A DNA stretch of 64,000 bases from Coriaria nepalensis (Eukaryota > Streptophyta > Magnoliopsida > Cucurbitales > Coriariaceae). The stretch spans positions 9,989,501 to 10,053,500 of the forward strand of contig CP114493.1 in the NCBI GenBank assembly GCA_027186245.1, written 5' to 3'. The notes below the pieces were generated by a model, which did not search any database, was not told where the DNA came from, and worked only from the letters and a program-made list of their open reading frames with translations. Position 1 is the first letter of the stretch, and every line of letters starts with the position of its first letter. Shown here one piece after another: positions 10,350 to 22,482 of this stretch. The position numbers and the translations under genes were made by a program.

Positions 10350-12408
10350 ACAGAACAACATGCTATCGTTTCAAGTTTCTGAGCTAATGCGATTGCTTTC
10401 GATGGCAAAAGTTCCAAGCTTGACTGCAAAATGATCCTGTACTTATGAAGCGTAGAGCTAAAAGCCACGTGCTGAGTTCTACGAAATTCCAGAAATATAA
10501 TTGGCCGTGACACGCGGCACGTAGAAGGAGAAGATCATTTTCTTCACCGTCATACCTGACACGTGTCCTTGTAAAGCCATGCCACGCTCATTATGATATA
10601 CCTGCTGGGTTCGCATTTTTAGGCCCAAAAAACCCAATTTTTCGCTAATAGAAGGGCCGGAAGCACTCTTGTGGAGCCCAAATTCAATATGAAAGCCCTT
10701 TTCTTTGGAGCCCATTAAGTTTGCAAAAACGATCGAGAGATAAAGTTAGAAGAAGCATTTTTTCAAGTTCAATCTAATTTTAAATATTCACTTTAGATAT
10801 ACTCTTCTCCTCTCTTCTTTCCCTTTAGCAAAGTGTAAAAGGTAAATATTTACAAATCGAACCCCTCCCCTCTTATTAGTGAATGGTAAAAGCGGGAAGG
10901 GAATAATTTAGCCCTTCATCGACACGTGCCTTGCAGGCTTGCTGCGGGCTCTTCTAACAAAACGGGAAGCAATAATAAACATTTAAAATGAAAATGAAAA
11001 TAAATAAATAAATAAAATATTAATAAGACCATAACGCACGCACCTTTTGACCTGAAAATTATTTAATCTACATAGTTGAGCTAATAAACATTGAATAAAT
11101 ATATGTGGCCCACTGTAGGTCCCACCTTTACATTTGGGATTCGTGCTAAAGAAAGAAGTCGCGCTCTGTGGGCCCCTCCTTCTTTTCCCTCCTATCCTTA
11201 TCGATGTGACCATCGGTAGGCCCCGCACCCCATCTCCCTAGTCGCTTCACTTTCCACCGTCTGATTGAAAACGATATGCGTCTGCTCCACATTCCCAGCT
11301 CCTATGCATCTCTCTCTCTCTATCTCTTACGACTGTAACAGAATGTGGCTATATGCACACTCCTCCACTCCCTCTCTCTCTCTCTCTCTCACTAGACGCT
11401 GAGATTTTTGTCTTCTCTGTCAATCCCTGCTGATTTTGTTCTCCATAGTTTTGGAGAACGAGAAGAACGCGAATCTGTAAACTCGCAAACCTACAAGTGT
11501 ATGATCAATCATTGCACTCATTCTTTGCTTTGCTCGTAATCTACGTCGGTTGAAGATTTTTATTTTTATTTTTATTTTTCATTATTTAATGAAGTCTTCT
11601 TTTATTTACAGAGGAATCACCGACTGATCACGTATCGGATCTTCATCGGGATCGGGTAGTTCGCTTGTTGTCAGCCTTGTGAATCTGCATTTCCTCGATT
11701 GGTAAAGGTACGTATCCTGGCTACTGCATTTTGTTCTTACGTTTGAGGAAATGAAAGAGGAGATTTACATTCTTGGCGTTACTCGGTTTCTTCTTGAGGT
11801 TTAATGCGCTTGAAAATTGCTTGCGTTTCACAGAAGATGCAGTTCGGTAACTGATATTGTCATTTATATAAGGTTTTTCTTGTATTAATGGAAGGAAAAT
11901 TACAAGATCTTCTTACCTGATATTTTCTATAATTTTCCTAGGTGCCAAACAGAGCTTCGGATTGATTATGATTACGATGCTTTAAAACTAGAGTTTGTCA
12001 GATCTGTGAATCTTCTTTTTCGTTTGATTCATATGCACCGTTTTCTTTTTCAACCTTGGAAGAATTCTTCCAGCTGTGAGACTTAGAGAGCACTTAAACC
12101 TAGAAGTACTTCAAGGAACTTGATTTTTTTTTTACTAACTGATTTAAAAACTCTTGTTCTACTAAATAACCTTGTTTTTGTATTACATATTTCTCATCTG
12201 ATGAGAGATATTCTTTAGATTTTCATGATGGCTTATCGAAACATTTTATGCATCAGCGTGTTTGAGCTATTTTCTAATCTGCTAACAGAGGATCCATGCT
12301 TTTGTAAACTTACAGGGAAGTAAGTTTTGAAGAGGAATGCACTAGAACTTCTTGCACTATGTTCTTTGACCTATTTTGAGTAGCAACTACTTTGCTACCG
12401 CTGGCAAT
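10350..12408. other. intergenic DNA and 5' leader with introns of DUF3527 gene
   Basis: The left half (10350-11250) has no gene signal. From about 11290 CT-rich leader sequence appears, including (CT)n at about 11370-11391. Two 5' UTR introns are likely for the gene at 12409: one ending at TTTATTTACAG (11611), and one from the GT at 11708 (AAAG/GTACGT) to ACTTACAG (12315). These are splice-motif inferences without transcript support. Confidence 0.45.
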
Positions 12409-15309
12409 ATGGAATTCGACTTAGAGCTCAAACGGAGTTCAAAACAGCCAAAAGACTCCAAGCTAGTGGAGGAGAAGCCATTCTCGCTGCAACTAAATCG
12501 GTGCCCAGTTTATCCAGACAAGTTAAGAGTGAACAGTCATGCCAGTATACCAATCGAAAATTTGTATTCCAAATCAAGACCTGACATATATGACATGAAC
12601 ACAATCCAAGCAAAATGTTCAACCAATCACCAGAAGAAGAGTCCTAAGGGGAGTTCAGCTGAAGGGGATGAGATGGTGAAACACATGTCGAAATTGCCTG
12701 ATTATCTTCTACGCGTAGAGAAAGGAGAAAGTCTCCAAGGGAAGGCTTTAAATGTAGGAGTTCTAGATTGGACAACATTGGAAAATTGGAAGCACAAGCA
12801 GAAACACATCCCAGCTAGAGCGAGTAATGATGTCTTTGGCAGTAGTAGTCGTTCATCCCCGAAACAGACAACTAGAAGGCCAACATTACCTCGTGTAGTA
12901 CGGAGTGAGACATCTTTCGAGCAAAACTATCCTCCTCATCCTAAACTTAACTCATTGCATAGGGATGGCCCTCCTCCATCTGTCAAATCCTCCGCTCAGA
13001 ATGATATACGAAATCGAGACTCAAAAAATGCTTCTAAGAGCATCATCAAGGAGCAGAATTACATTCCCTGCACTGATAACTCTTTTGAGAGTAAACACTT
13101 TGAAAAAATACGTGAAAAGGAAAAGAAAAGAGTTGCAGATCATGGTATTACTCCAGAACTGGATGGTTCTTCATCAAAGATAATAAATAATATGGTCCCA
13201 CTTGGCCCAAAAAGAAATGCGTGTACTGGGGATGGTGAAAGTGAAACAAACAAGAGAACAGAGAAGTTGATAGAAAGAGGTATCAAGAAAAAAGCTGCAG
13301 ATGAGAAAGTCATTTTAGAAGGAGAAGAGTTTCCATCGAAGTCAATTTACAGCAATTCACTGAGTAGAAAGGAAACTATGACTGCTGAGGATAGTGAATC
13401 AAGAAAGAGGGTTGTGAAGTTGCAGGAATCTGTTACTGATTTTTCTCATAAATATTCGCAAGGGGAGCAAAACATTGTTCTCCTTCTACCCAAACAGAAA
13501 CCCCCAAATGGTTTTTCAGAAGAGTTTAAGCCCTTCCAACCCAGAGCTTCATTTGAAGAGAATGTGATGGAAGTTCATTCAAGCAGCAACTCAGAAATCT
13601 TTTCTCCCGAGGAGGTTTTCTCTTCAGAACTTGGTTCGGAAATTCCGCATTCATGCCCACTTCCTTCTGTAATGGGGACCAATGCCATGTCAGACATGAT
13701 GATGTTCCATAACCTGGCTGATGACTTGAGTATGGAGCTTTCCTCTCTGTCATTTCAACCGAATCAAGCACCTGCAAGTAAGGGTACTGAAAGTCATGGT
13801 TCGGAGCTTAACTGTTCCTTGTCAAATCGTTCTAATGCTTCAAAAATGCTTGACCAAGATACAACTGAGCTACGAATTGCAAAAGGTAGAAATCCATCAC
13901 CAAATCGTCGTTTCAGCTTCAGCAGCTTAAGCCGGATGGGGAGAAGTTTCAGTTTTAAGGAGGGTTCAACACTTCCACAGTTAAGCTCCACACATGTAGC
14001 TCCCAAGTCTGGACCTGTGAAACCTGAATCTACTGCTTGTTCAGATAAAGCGAAGATTAATGGTCATAACAGAGCTAGGTCAAGCCCTTTAAGGAGATTA
14101 ATTGAGCCAATACTTAAGTACAAATCAACAAATACAGTGCAAGTGCATTTTGAGGAAGGAAACTTGACCTCCCGCTTGTGGCCAACGGGCTTAAGTGAAT
14201 CACCTCAGAAGGAGAGGCAAGTGGCATCAAACGTTCAAGCCCTCCTGAGACTTACCATAAAGAATGGTGTTCCTTTATTTAAATTCATGGTGGGTGACAA
14301 CAGCAAAGTTCTTGCAGCCACCTTGAAGAATTTAAAATCTTGTGTGAAGGATGATTCTGACCAGAATTATACGTTTTTCTTTGTTAATGAAATAAAGAGA
14401 AAGAGTGGGGGCTGGATACGTTCAGGAAGTAGAGAGAAAAGTTGTGGCTATGTCTATAACGTTGTTGGAGAGATGAAAGTCTCCTCACATTTCCTCGATC
14501 TGAGAAGACAGACTTCTAATGGTAAGTATATGATGAGAGAATCGGTTTTGATGGGATCAAAAGATCAAGAATCAATGAAATTCATCCCAAGCAGTGAGCT
14601 TGCAGCTGTTGTTTTGAGGATTCCGATTCAAAGGTCAAGCCATGATGAACCACAGAGTGCAAAGGATTTGATGGAGGAGTGGATGAAGTGCTTGCAAGAA
14701 GATAGATGCTGTAATAGCAACTTGAGTGAAAATGGAGACACTGATAATGCTGTAGTAATACTTCCAGAGGGAGTCCATGGCTCACCAAGCAATGGAGAGC
14801 CATCTTCTTTGATTCATAGATGGAAATCCGGCGGGTCATGTGACTGTGGCGGCTGGGATATTGGTTGCAAACTGCGTGTTCTGTCCAATGAGCAGCAATT
14901 CTGCAAAATATCCAATGCTTGCCCTATGCCAGATCGTCTTGAACTTTTTGTTAAGGCAAGTACTTGTTATCTTTCAGTTTAGGCATTGTTTTCATTCTTG
15001 TTGATTTTCGTCAAACAGATTTCATCTTGGTTTTATACCCATTTTTCTTTTCAGGGAGGGGTGGAACAAAACATGCCCACCTTCTGTTTGGAGCCCTGCA
15101 AAGATGGTATCTTTTCGGTTGAGTTTAACTCATCAATCTCCATGCTACAAGCTTTCTTCATCAGCGTTTCATTTTTAAGTTGTCAAAAAGCTTCTAATCT
15201 CTCAGAAGTAACCAATACCATGTTTATTAATGGAACCCATGATGTTCGTGATAAACTGCCAGGTAGATATGCCCCAAATCCGCCGCCCTCACCTGCTGGG
15301 AGGGTCTAG
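12409..15309 (+). CDS. DUF3527 domain-containing protein
   Basis: Two coding exons, 12409-14955 and 15055-15309, encode 933 residues. The first 550 residues are polar and Ser/Lys-rich with no fold visible (MEFDLELKRSSKQPKDSKL at the start). The C-terminal 300 or so match the plant DUF3527 domain, including GGWIRSGSREKSCGYVYNVV, CDCGGWDIGCKLRVLSNEQQ and, after the intron, GIFSVEFNSSISMLQAFFIS. The function is not known. The annotated start is the ATG at 12409; upstream in-frame codons lack a Met. The single coding intron uses a GC donor (AAG/GCAAGT) and a normal CAG acceptor, and only this junction joins LFVK to GGVEQNMPTF in the conserved frame. Gene order fits Arabidopsis At2g37930, next to IPC synthase. 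Confidence 0.9.
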
Positions 15310-17402
15310 TTTTTGAGGTAAAGCTGTTTTGTTTGTTACTGTTTGGACGTCAAAGATCTTTCAAAATAGATGATAAGGAGGCCGCGTTTAAAACCGGAGT
15401 GGTGTTTTGTAGAGAGAATGTGTGTAGCTAACTTTGATGTTGTATTAGTTACAACACTAAAAAAAACAAACATTACTTCTGTATAAAGTAGGTGAAGTGA
15501 TGGAAAACGGTGACAAGTGACAAGATCTTGTGCAGAGAGTTTTGAACCTCAGCATCGTTTTTTCTTAGTCGCCAGCGGAGATGTAAATTTGAGAAATTCT
15601 AAATAAATTTAGCTTGATTTCATATTCATGTTTTGTTGGGCCAGCGTTGAGTTTTATAAGCCCCTCTTCTATATACGCTTGTTGAAGTAAATCTTAGGAA
15701 ATCTTTCTTGCAAGAAAAGTTTCTACTCTAGGCCAAGGCTAGTCTTCCAAGATACCGCCTGGACCAACCTGTTGGTGGAGCAAACGAAATTTGAAAATGC
15801 TATCTTCATCCTTCATGCCCCACAATCCTGTCATCGATTGAATCGGATTGGCTCCTACGTGGGGAGATTAATGCTTCTCTTCCAGCATAAATTTCGGTAT
15901 CAGTCAATATGCCTTTTCATTGAAACAAACACTAAATTTGATCCACTATCATACAGTAATCTGACTAACCATGCATATGCCAAGTGGAAGTGGAAAGAGG
16001 GCGTGTCAGGAATGAATGGACCATTTAGAAAGGTTGTAATGGATGGAGGCTACAGATTCTATATACAGAGACACGAGACATGTATGAATTGACCATTCAT
16101 GGTATCAATCCTTCTGTCTCTTCAGTCTTCAGAAAACAAACGAAAAAACAAAAACAAAACAAAAGAACTCTTGGTCCCAAGTTGAAGGAAGAGAGGGCAG
16201 TTTGAAACTTTGAAATTTGATACCCTCTTAACACATTATTACATCCAATATTATATTAATTTTAAAGTAAAATTATAATAAATAAAATAAAATATAATAT
16301 AATATAATATAATAATATTGTCATAGAGGAGTAGAAGTAGGTAAGTTGAGTGGGGTGGTGCATGCGGTGTTGTTCCCTGTGCCCGTGCGGAGCGGGCACT
16401 GCCCCTCTATCTCTCTCTCTCTCTCTCTTTTGTAAAATTCCGCAAAGCTCGAGGACACGCATCATATAATATATATTTAGATACGAAGTGGCCATTATCA
16501 TTTATCAAGAAGTAATTAGGCACGGGGCACCTGATCTAATCAAACTCTTAATCAAGGTTAACCAGACCGACCTTTTCTAATCCAATCCCATACTAAGAAT
16601 TTACAACCGCTCATGCCTTCTCTCTCTCTTTCCTTCTCAGAGGCAGTAATCACGTTCGAGAATACCTGCCTCCTTCCATCGTTTTCTTCAAATTTCACGT
16701 GAATCAATTTATTAAAATTAATTTAATTATAAATAATTTTTAATTAAAATTATTATCCTTGGGTTAGAATGACTTGGTAGAAGAAGTATTTTATCTAAGA
16801 ATCTCTCCCAGGGAGAGGTTTTTTCTTTTTTTTCTAAAAATAAAAATAAAAATAAAAATAAAAATAAATTTTAATTTTAATTTTAATTTTAAATTCCGTT
16901 TATTTGGAAAATAAGAAAAATAAAAATAAAAAAAGCTCCCTGTTCGTGTCTTCCTTTTTCTCTCAACTGTCTCTCTTCTGTTCAAGCATCCACAGGAAAT
17001 CGGAGAGATATGTATTGAGAGAGAGAGAGAGAGAGCGAGGGAGACAGAGAAATACGGAGAGAATCGGAGAATCTTTTCAGTTTTCATCTTTGTTCATGTT
17101 AACCCCTACTCGTTAACATTAACATACCTGGTAAAAGGGAAAATTATGGGATTTTTGGTTCCTTAAATCATCCAGATCTTATGATATATTGTCAAAAGCG
17201 AATTTGAATTCGGTTTCAACTCCTGCGGGATTCTGTTCGGTCCTATAGACCTGTTTCCTGGGATTGATAGGATTCTGTGCATAGATAGTCTTCTCTTCGC
17301 CAAAATATTCTTCTGTGGACTTTTCTCATTTGTTGCGAGGGATGTTTACCATGACAGTTTGGCGGTGAAGTAGTATGGAAGTGGTTGTTTCACGCCTTCA
17401 CA
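15310..17402. other. intergenic DNA and 5' leader of IPC synthase gene
   Basis: 3' flank of the DUF3527 gene, then AT-rich DNA. It contains a (TATAA)n tract at about 16293-16315, an (AAAATA)n tract at about 16838-16866 followed by TTTTAA repeats, and (GA)n at about 17017-17036, the last probably in the leader of the + strand gene. Frames at 15772-16092 and 16904-17116 show no recognised homology. Confidence 0.45.
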
Positions 17403-19464
17403 ATGAATTTCTATATCGGTCGTGAATCCTCAAAGGTTTACTTCTCTTTTTTTCAAAATTTTCGCATACAATGCTGTTCCAAATTTGATCTACTTTTCTT
17501 ATTTTGCTCATTCCATCTTTTGCTTCCTGAAGCTTTGGAAAAGAGTTTGCGCAGAGACAGCCACAGAGATCAACCTTCTTGCTGAGAATTGGAAATGCAT
17601 TCTAGGCGGACTCATATTTCAGGTTTCCTTTTTTTTTTTTGGTGCAAATTTCCTTCCTCTATATCTCTTTTCCATAAAACTCACACCTTTTTCGTATAAA
17701 ACAAAGCTTGTACTTTTTTGGTGCTTGATGGGTTGCTTGATATGTGCAAAATTTGCTTAGAATCAATGTTTATTTTGTACATTTTCATCAGTATATACAT
17801 GGTCTTGCTGCTCGAGGAGTTCATTATCTACATCGCCCCGGCCCTGTACTTCAGGACGTTGGTTTCATTCTTCTTCCGGTTCGTGCCAGTGTTCTAACAT
17901 CTTTACTCCCTTTTTCTCCTTCTTTCTCTCTCCATGTTTTTTTAATCTTTATTTCGTCTTTTTTAAAATTCATGTAGGAGCTTGGGAAAGACAAAGCTTA
18001 CATCAGTGAAAGTCTGTTTACCTCCATCTTCTTATCTTTCGTCTTGGTAATGCTTCTTCCCTGGTGCTGTACTTTTCTTATCATTCTTCAATTGTATAGA
18101 AACACAAACGGTTGGTGTTGTGATTATGAACTTGTTGTAGATTCTATTTGTCCTAGATATGTCTTTTATTTTTGTGGGTATTCTGTTGCAGTGGACTTTC
18201 CACCCTTTCATTTTTAAGACAAAGAAGATTTACACCGTCCTGATCTGGTGCAGAGTATTAGCATTTTTAGTTGTAAGTAGTGAATTTCACCCTCTGCATC
18301 AAACATGTTAATGCCTCAACCTTCTTCTCCGTCCATAATCTTCTAGAGTTTTTTCTTTTTTTTTTTCCTGGCAGGCTTCTCAAATTCTCCGCATCGTAAC
18401 ATTCTATTCTACCCAGCTTCCCGGTCCAAACTACCACTGCCATGAGGTAGAATCACCGATTTGCACTTTTCTTCTTGTTAAGGAGACAAAATTACGTAGA
18501 AGAAGAATGAAATTTCTAACATTGAGAACTTTCTTCTATGTTGTGCAGGGTTCGAAACTTGCCAGGTTGCCTCCTCCAAACAGTGTATTTGAAGTCCTCT
18601 TGATTAACTGTAAGGAACTCTATCATTTGGTTACTACATTTTCATTTCGGTTTTTACACCTCGATGTATCTGCTCATCTGATTTGCTTATCTCCAGTTCC
18701 CAATGGGATATTATATGGCTGTGGAGATCTCATCTTTTCATCACATACAATCTTCACTCTAGTATTTATACGCACATATCAAAAATACGGCTCTCAAAGG
18801 TAAAAACATATATGGGTCAATATTTTTATGTCTTGCTTTAGCTACTTTTCCAGTTACTTATATATATATATATATATATATCATCATGATTCATTCTAGG
18901 TACATAAAGCAACTCGCATGGCTGCTTGCTGTAATCCAGAGCTTTTTGATAGTGGCATCTCGCAAACATTACACGGTTGATGTTGTCGTTGCATGGTATA
19001 CAAAATCATCTCTACATGTTCGCGAAAAATCTGTCTTTACTCTCTTCTCTGTTAATGACTATCTAATAACAAGAAATGTACTTACTTCTAGGTACACGGT
19101 TAATTTGGTGGTATTCTTTGTTGATAAGCAATTTCCAGGTTCGGGATTTCTTTCCTCGTGTTCTTTATACATTCCCCGTCTGGAAAATTTGTGCTTAGTA
19201 GTTAGTTAGTTCACATATGTTTCTGCAGAATTGCCGGATCGGTCCAATGGAACGACATCTCAGTTATTACCGTTGAGCACGAAAGACAGAGAAACGAAGA
19301 CAAAGGACAGAGATACTAAGACAAAAGACAAAGATGAGGATCATAAGATCTTAAATGGGAATGCTACTGATCCAACAGATTGGAGGCCTAGGAGTCAAAT
19401 TAACGGCAAAACTATAGAGGATGGAAACACAGTCCATGTAAATAGTGCAATTAATGGGACCTAA
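17403..19464 (+). CDS. IPCS: inositol phosphorylceramide synthase (phosphatidylinositol:ceramide inositolphosphotransferase)
   Basis: Eleven exons with matching phases: 17403-17435, 17533-17622, 17792-17878, 17978-18046, 18192-18272, 18375-18446, 18549-18609, 18697-18799, 18900-18995, 19092-19138 and 19229-19464, for 324 residues. It transfers inositol phosphate from phosphatidylinositol to ceramide in the Golgi/TGN membrane. The protein is highly conserved: [34 protein letters not shown], and the sphingomyelin-synthase-type catalytic triad His181 ([10 protein letters not shown]), His222 and Asp226 ([13 protein letters not shown]). About six membrane segments are apparent. The start MNFYIGRE corresponds to the MTLYIGRE-type starts of Arabidopsis IPCS1-3. 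The C-terminal tail carries a charged repeat ([20 protein letters not shown]) that looks expanded. Confidence 0.95.
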
Positions 19465-20063
19465 TTGCTAATAATTAACGTAAATTTGGCTTAATAGTTA
19501 ATTAATCAATTTCTTGTTTGGTTCCTTACTGTTCTAAAAAGTCAAAACACGTAACAAGATTTGTACTCTATTGGAAATGCAATTTGAGTTAGGACTTCTT
19601 TTTCACATGTTGCAGCTCTGCTCTGCCTGGCTTAAGGATTCCATTGCAAAATAGGAATCAATGGTTGCAGAGCAGAGATTTGCATGTGGGAACACGTGAT
19701 GTTCCTTTTATGAAACACTAGCGCATCTGCTGGAAAACTAGAAGGTCAATGTTTCACTTTCTGTATTGCCAGTATATATATATTTGAGGTTTTCATCTAG
19801 TCTTCGTGTCGTAGACTCGTAGGCTTATATACTGTGTGCATTGATTGGCTCGAAGCTATCACGTGCATTCTTCTGCAATTTCCTATACACTCTTAAGCAA
19901 ACAAATGCTAATTAAACCTTAATTAATCCAATCAGTTGATTTAGTTTGTCTATGAAAAGTGCAGATAGGAGCTTTTTTAGAGCAATGATTAAACACCGTT
20001 TGATTTGATCATATTTCCCTCTTCATTGTTGTTCCTTTCAATTGATCTTTATAATCTGAGTCA
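19465..20063. other. intergenic DNA
   Basis: 3' flank of IPC synthase and upstream flank of the BSK remnant. No gene or clear element was recognised. Confidence 0.4.
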
Positions 20064-20743
20064 ATGGAAGGCTGCTGCTCAAAGTTCCCGCCATGCTGTT
20101 TCCATTCTGAGCTCAAATCCTCAGATCTCGGTACCTACCGTTCTTTCGATATGAATCGCTTTTTAACTGATGCTGTTGATGTTGAACTCCGACGGCTGAT
20201 TTGTCCGTTGCTGCAGAAAATGAAGGAAGGAGAGAGCGGAACAGCTTATGCCCGAGCTTCGGCAAGTTCGGCGAGTACAACTACTAATTCTGGTGAATTA
20301 TTTCTGGTCTTTCAGCAGAACATTTTCTAGGAACCGGGACGATGCTGCTTTCCGAGCAAAAGACTATGCAACTGCCATTGATTGTAATACACATGTGAGT
20401 CGCTTTTTATGCAGATACAATCTAAATCTGCAACTTTTATGGTTATTCATTATCTCAAAAAGTTTCTTTTTTTTTACCTTGTTTGGAATATTCGTAGTTC
20501 ATTGAAGGAGGGACAATGGTGTCACCAACTGTGTATGCAAGGAGGTGTTTGGCTTACTTGATGAGTGATGTGCTGCAAGAAGGTCTAGGAGATGCGATGC
20601 AGACGCACGTTTTTTCTCCAGAATGGCCCACTGCCTTGGGATATTTACAAGCTACTTGCCTCTTTAGCCTTGGGATGGAAAATGATGCCCAAGAAACGCT
20701 TAAAAATGGCACTAATTTGGAACAGAAAAGGAACAGGAATTGA
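20064..20743 (+). pseudogene. BSK (brassinosteroid-signalling kinase) remnant lacking the kinase domain
   Basis: The ends of a BSK are present and the middle is gone. Exon 1 (20064-20130) reads MEGCCSKFPPCCFHSELKSS, like the BSK N-terminus. Exon 2 (from 20217) continues ENEGRRERNSLCPSFGKFGE, then stops at TAA 20285-20287 two codons after FGEY. The C-terminal TPR part follows as 20316-20394 (DDAAFRAKDYATAIDCNTH) and 20498-20743 ([40 protein letters not shown]). The whole pseudokinase domain is deleted between about 20288 and 20315. Gly2, needed for myristoylation, is Glu. Its place beside IPCS and FBPase matches BSK6 (At3g54030 as I recall). A transcript could still encode a short N-terminal or TPR-only peptide. 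Confidence 0.9.
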
Positions 20744-21298
20744 GATTAGTTTGTATAGATTTGATCTTTCCCTCTTCTTCTGTATCTACTCTCTTTCCAT
20801 TCTTTCCGATTGAACTCTTCTTGATCTCTTTTGCTGTGCGCTATAGAAACTATTGCCAAAATTTATGTTGCTTTGGTCATAAAGGAACACGCGAGGGTTA
20901 CATATCAACTATGAAGTCATGTGATTGATGGCTGTTTTCTATGTCAAATGAAATTCCAACGTCATTTCTTGCTCATACGGCAGGTCGTTTCAATGCCAAG
21001 AAAAGGTTTAGAAAACCTGGTTTTGATACGAAAGTACTTTTTATCACGGCGCATTATAGACCTCAAGAATCCAGAGGGGAGTTTCAATTCCAAAGGGCTT
21101 CCAAGTCTGGAAGAGAACAAATATACAGAGCAACATTCTAGTACTAAGCAAAGTTTGTGGAGGGGAAGAATGATGCTTGGTGAGATGGAAAGAAAAAGTT
21201 GAAGGATACCTATACAAATTAAACACTCTCAGGCCGAAAAGCAATCGTCCTCCTTTTCATTGTATTTTTGGTTTTCTTGGTGAATTTTTTTACCAGAT
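20744..21298. other. intergenic DNA, convergent 3' flanks
   Basis: Lies between the BSK remnant and the minus-strand RING-CH gene and probably holds the 3' UTR of the latter. A frame at 20921-21202 shows no recognisable similarity. Confidence 0.4.
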
Positions 21299-22482
21299 TT
21301 ATGACGGCACGTTGAAGTGAAAGAGCCATGATATGACGAAAGCAAATACCATGCAAGCAAGCAGGAAATTCAAGAAGCGTTGACCTCGCCAGAAGCTCCG
21401 AGGCTCTGATGGTGCGCCCGGCACGGTGGCTGTTGTTGAGGTGTTGTTGGACTCGACAGATTGTTCGATTAGTTCAAGTTCATGTGCTCCAAGAACATTC
21501 CTCGCTACGGAATGACATATCTCGCATGTCCTGAATCAAAGTCGAGCACAATTGTTGGATCAAAATGGGCTAATACCCTAAGATTACACCACTAACACCA
21601 CTTATTCACCATATATATGTTATCATTTGTTCATATAGAGAAATGCAGTCGTCAAAAAGCAGGTGCTAGGCGGAACAAATCGAAACAAAGATTCCCAATT
21701 TATACAGGTAATTAAGAATTCTCAAGTGGAATGATGAGAATTGTTTGAGGTCAGAAATCCACTTCCCATAAAAATAGAGAATTGGAAAAGGGAAGACAGA
21801 GATTCCTAAGCTTCAAAAAGGACTTGCTTAATTTTCAATCTTAAGTATTGTATGCTTAATCCCATTCCTTGAGCTAGGTTTCGAAAATTAAAAGTTAACC
21901 CATCAAATTCATGAACATATGCAAGTACATGAACATGATTTAAGGAAAAAATTTGGAAGGAAAAACAACCAAATCGGTAGCTCACATTCGTGAAACAATA
22001 TAAAACAAGGAGTATAGGAGGTGATCAAAATTATAGAACAAAAAAATTAATAAAGGTAGGATTTTTACTAACTTATTGCCCTTAATCTTAAACCAGGCCT
22101 CAGCACAATGCCTGTGAGCAGCAGCTAGATCCTCTTTGCATGAACAACCTAATTCAATTGCAACTCCAGATTCATGGCTATTACTTTCCAAACCCAGATG
22201 ACAAATTCTGCAGTCCCTCTCCACTTCCACTTTACCTAAAAGCACCTTTACTTCTGAAACCCCATTTTCAATCTCCACCACCGTCTCTAACGAACCATCA
22301 TCTGATGAACCCAAAGAAAGTCTCCTCGAATCCGAAGCAAACCTGTACTCATCGTAGGACCCCCCGTTAGCTGAGAAAAACTGAGAGTAGCACGAACCTT
22401 CGCCGTCGTCGATGGAGCTGTTGTCGCTTCCGATTCCGGAATGCTGATGAACCCCTTGCTCCAAATCGACGTGGGCTGGCAT
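21299..22482 (-). CDS. RING-CH (RINGv/MARCH-type) membrane protein, putative E3 ubiquitin ligase
   Basis: Two exons, 22482-22073 and 21530-21299, encode 213 residues. The RING-variant finger has the exact C4HC3 spacing: Cys91-x2-Cys94, Cys113-x-Cys115, His123-x2-Cys126 and Cys139-x2-Cys142 (ERDCRICHLG, CSCKEDLAAAHRHCAEAWF, KTCEICHSVARN). The intron splits the Lys codon before the last Cys pair. The N-terminal 85 residues are Ser/Gly/Asp-rich. A hydrophobic segment near the end (FLNFLLACMVFAFVISWLF) suggests a C-terminal membrane anchor. By family, it would pass ubiquitin from an E2 to membrane substrates; the substrate is unknown. Gene order fits At2g37950. Confidence 0.9.

Noticed and set aside
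14950..14982. Read-through end of the DUF3527 frame (KASTCYLSV)
   Set aside because: The conserved domain continues in phase after 15055, so the extension past 14955 is intron sequence.
15772..16092. 106-codon open frame upstream of IPC synthase
   Set aside because: No recognisable similarity, no promoter or splice context, and composition like the surrounding non-coding DNA.
20921..21202. 93-codon frame between the BSK remnant and the RING-CH gene
   Set aside because: No conserved motif; it lies where the 3' UTR of the minus-strand gene is expected.
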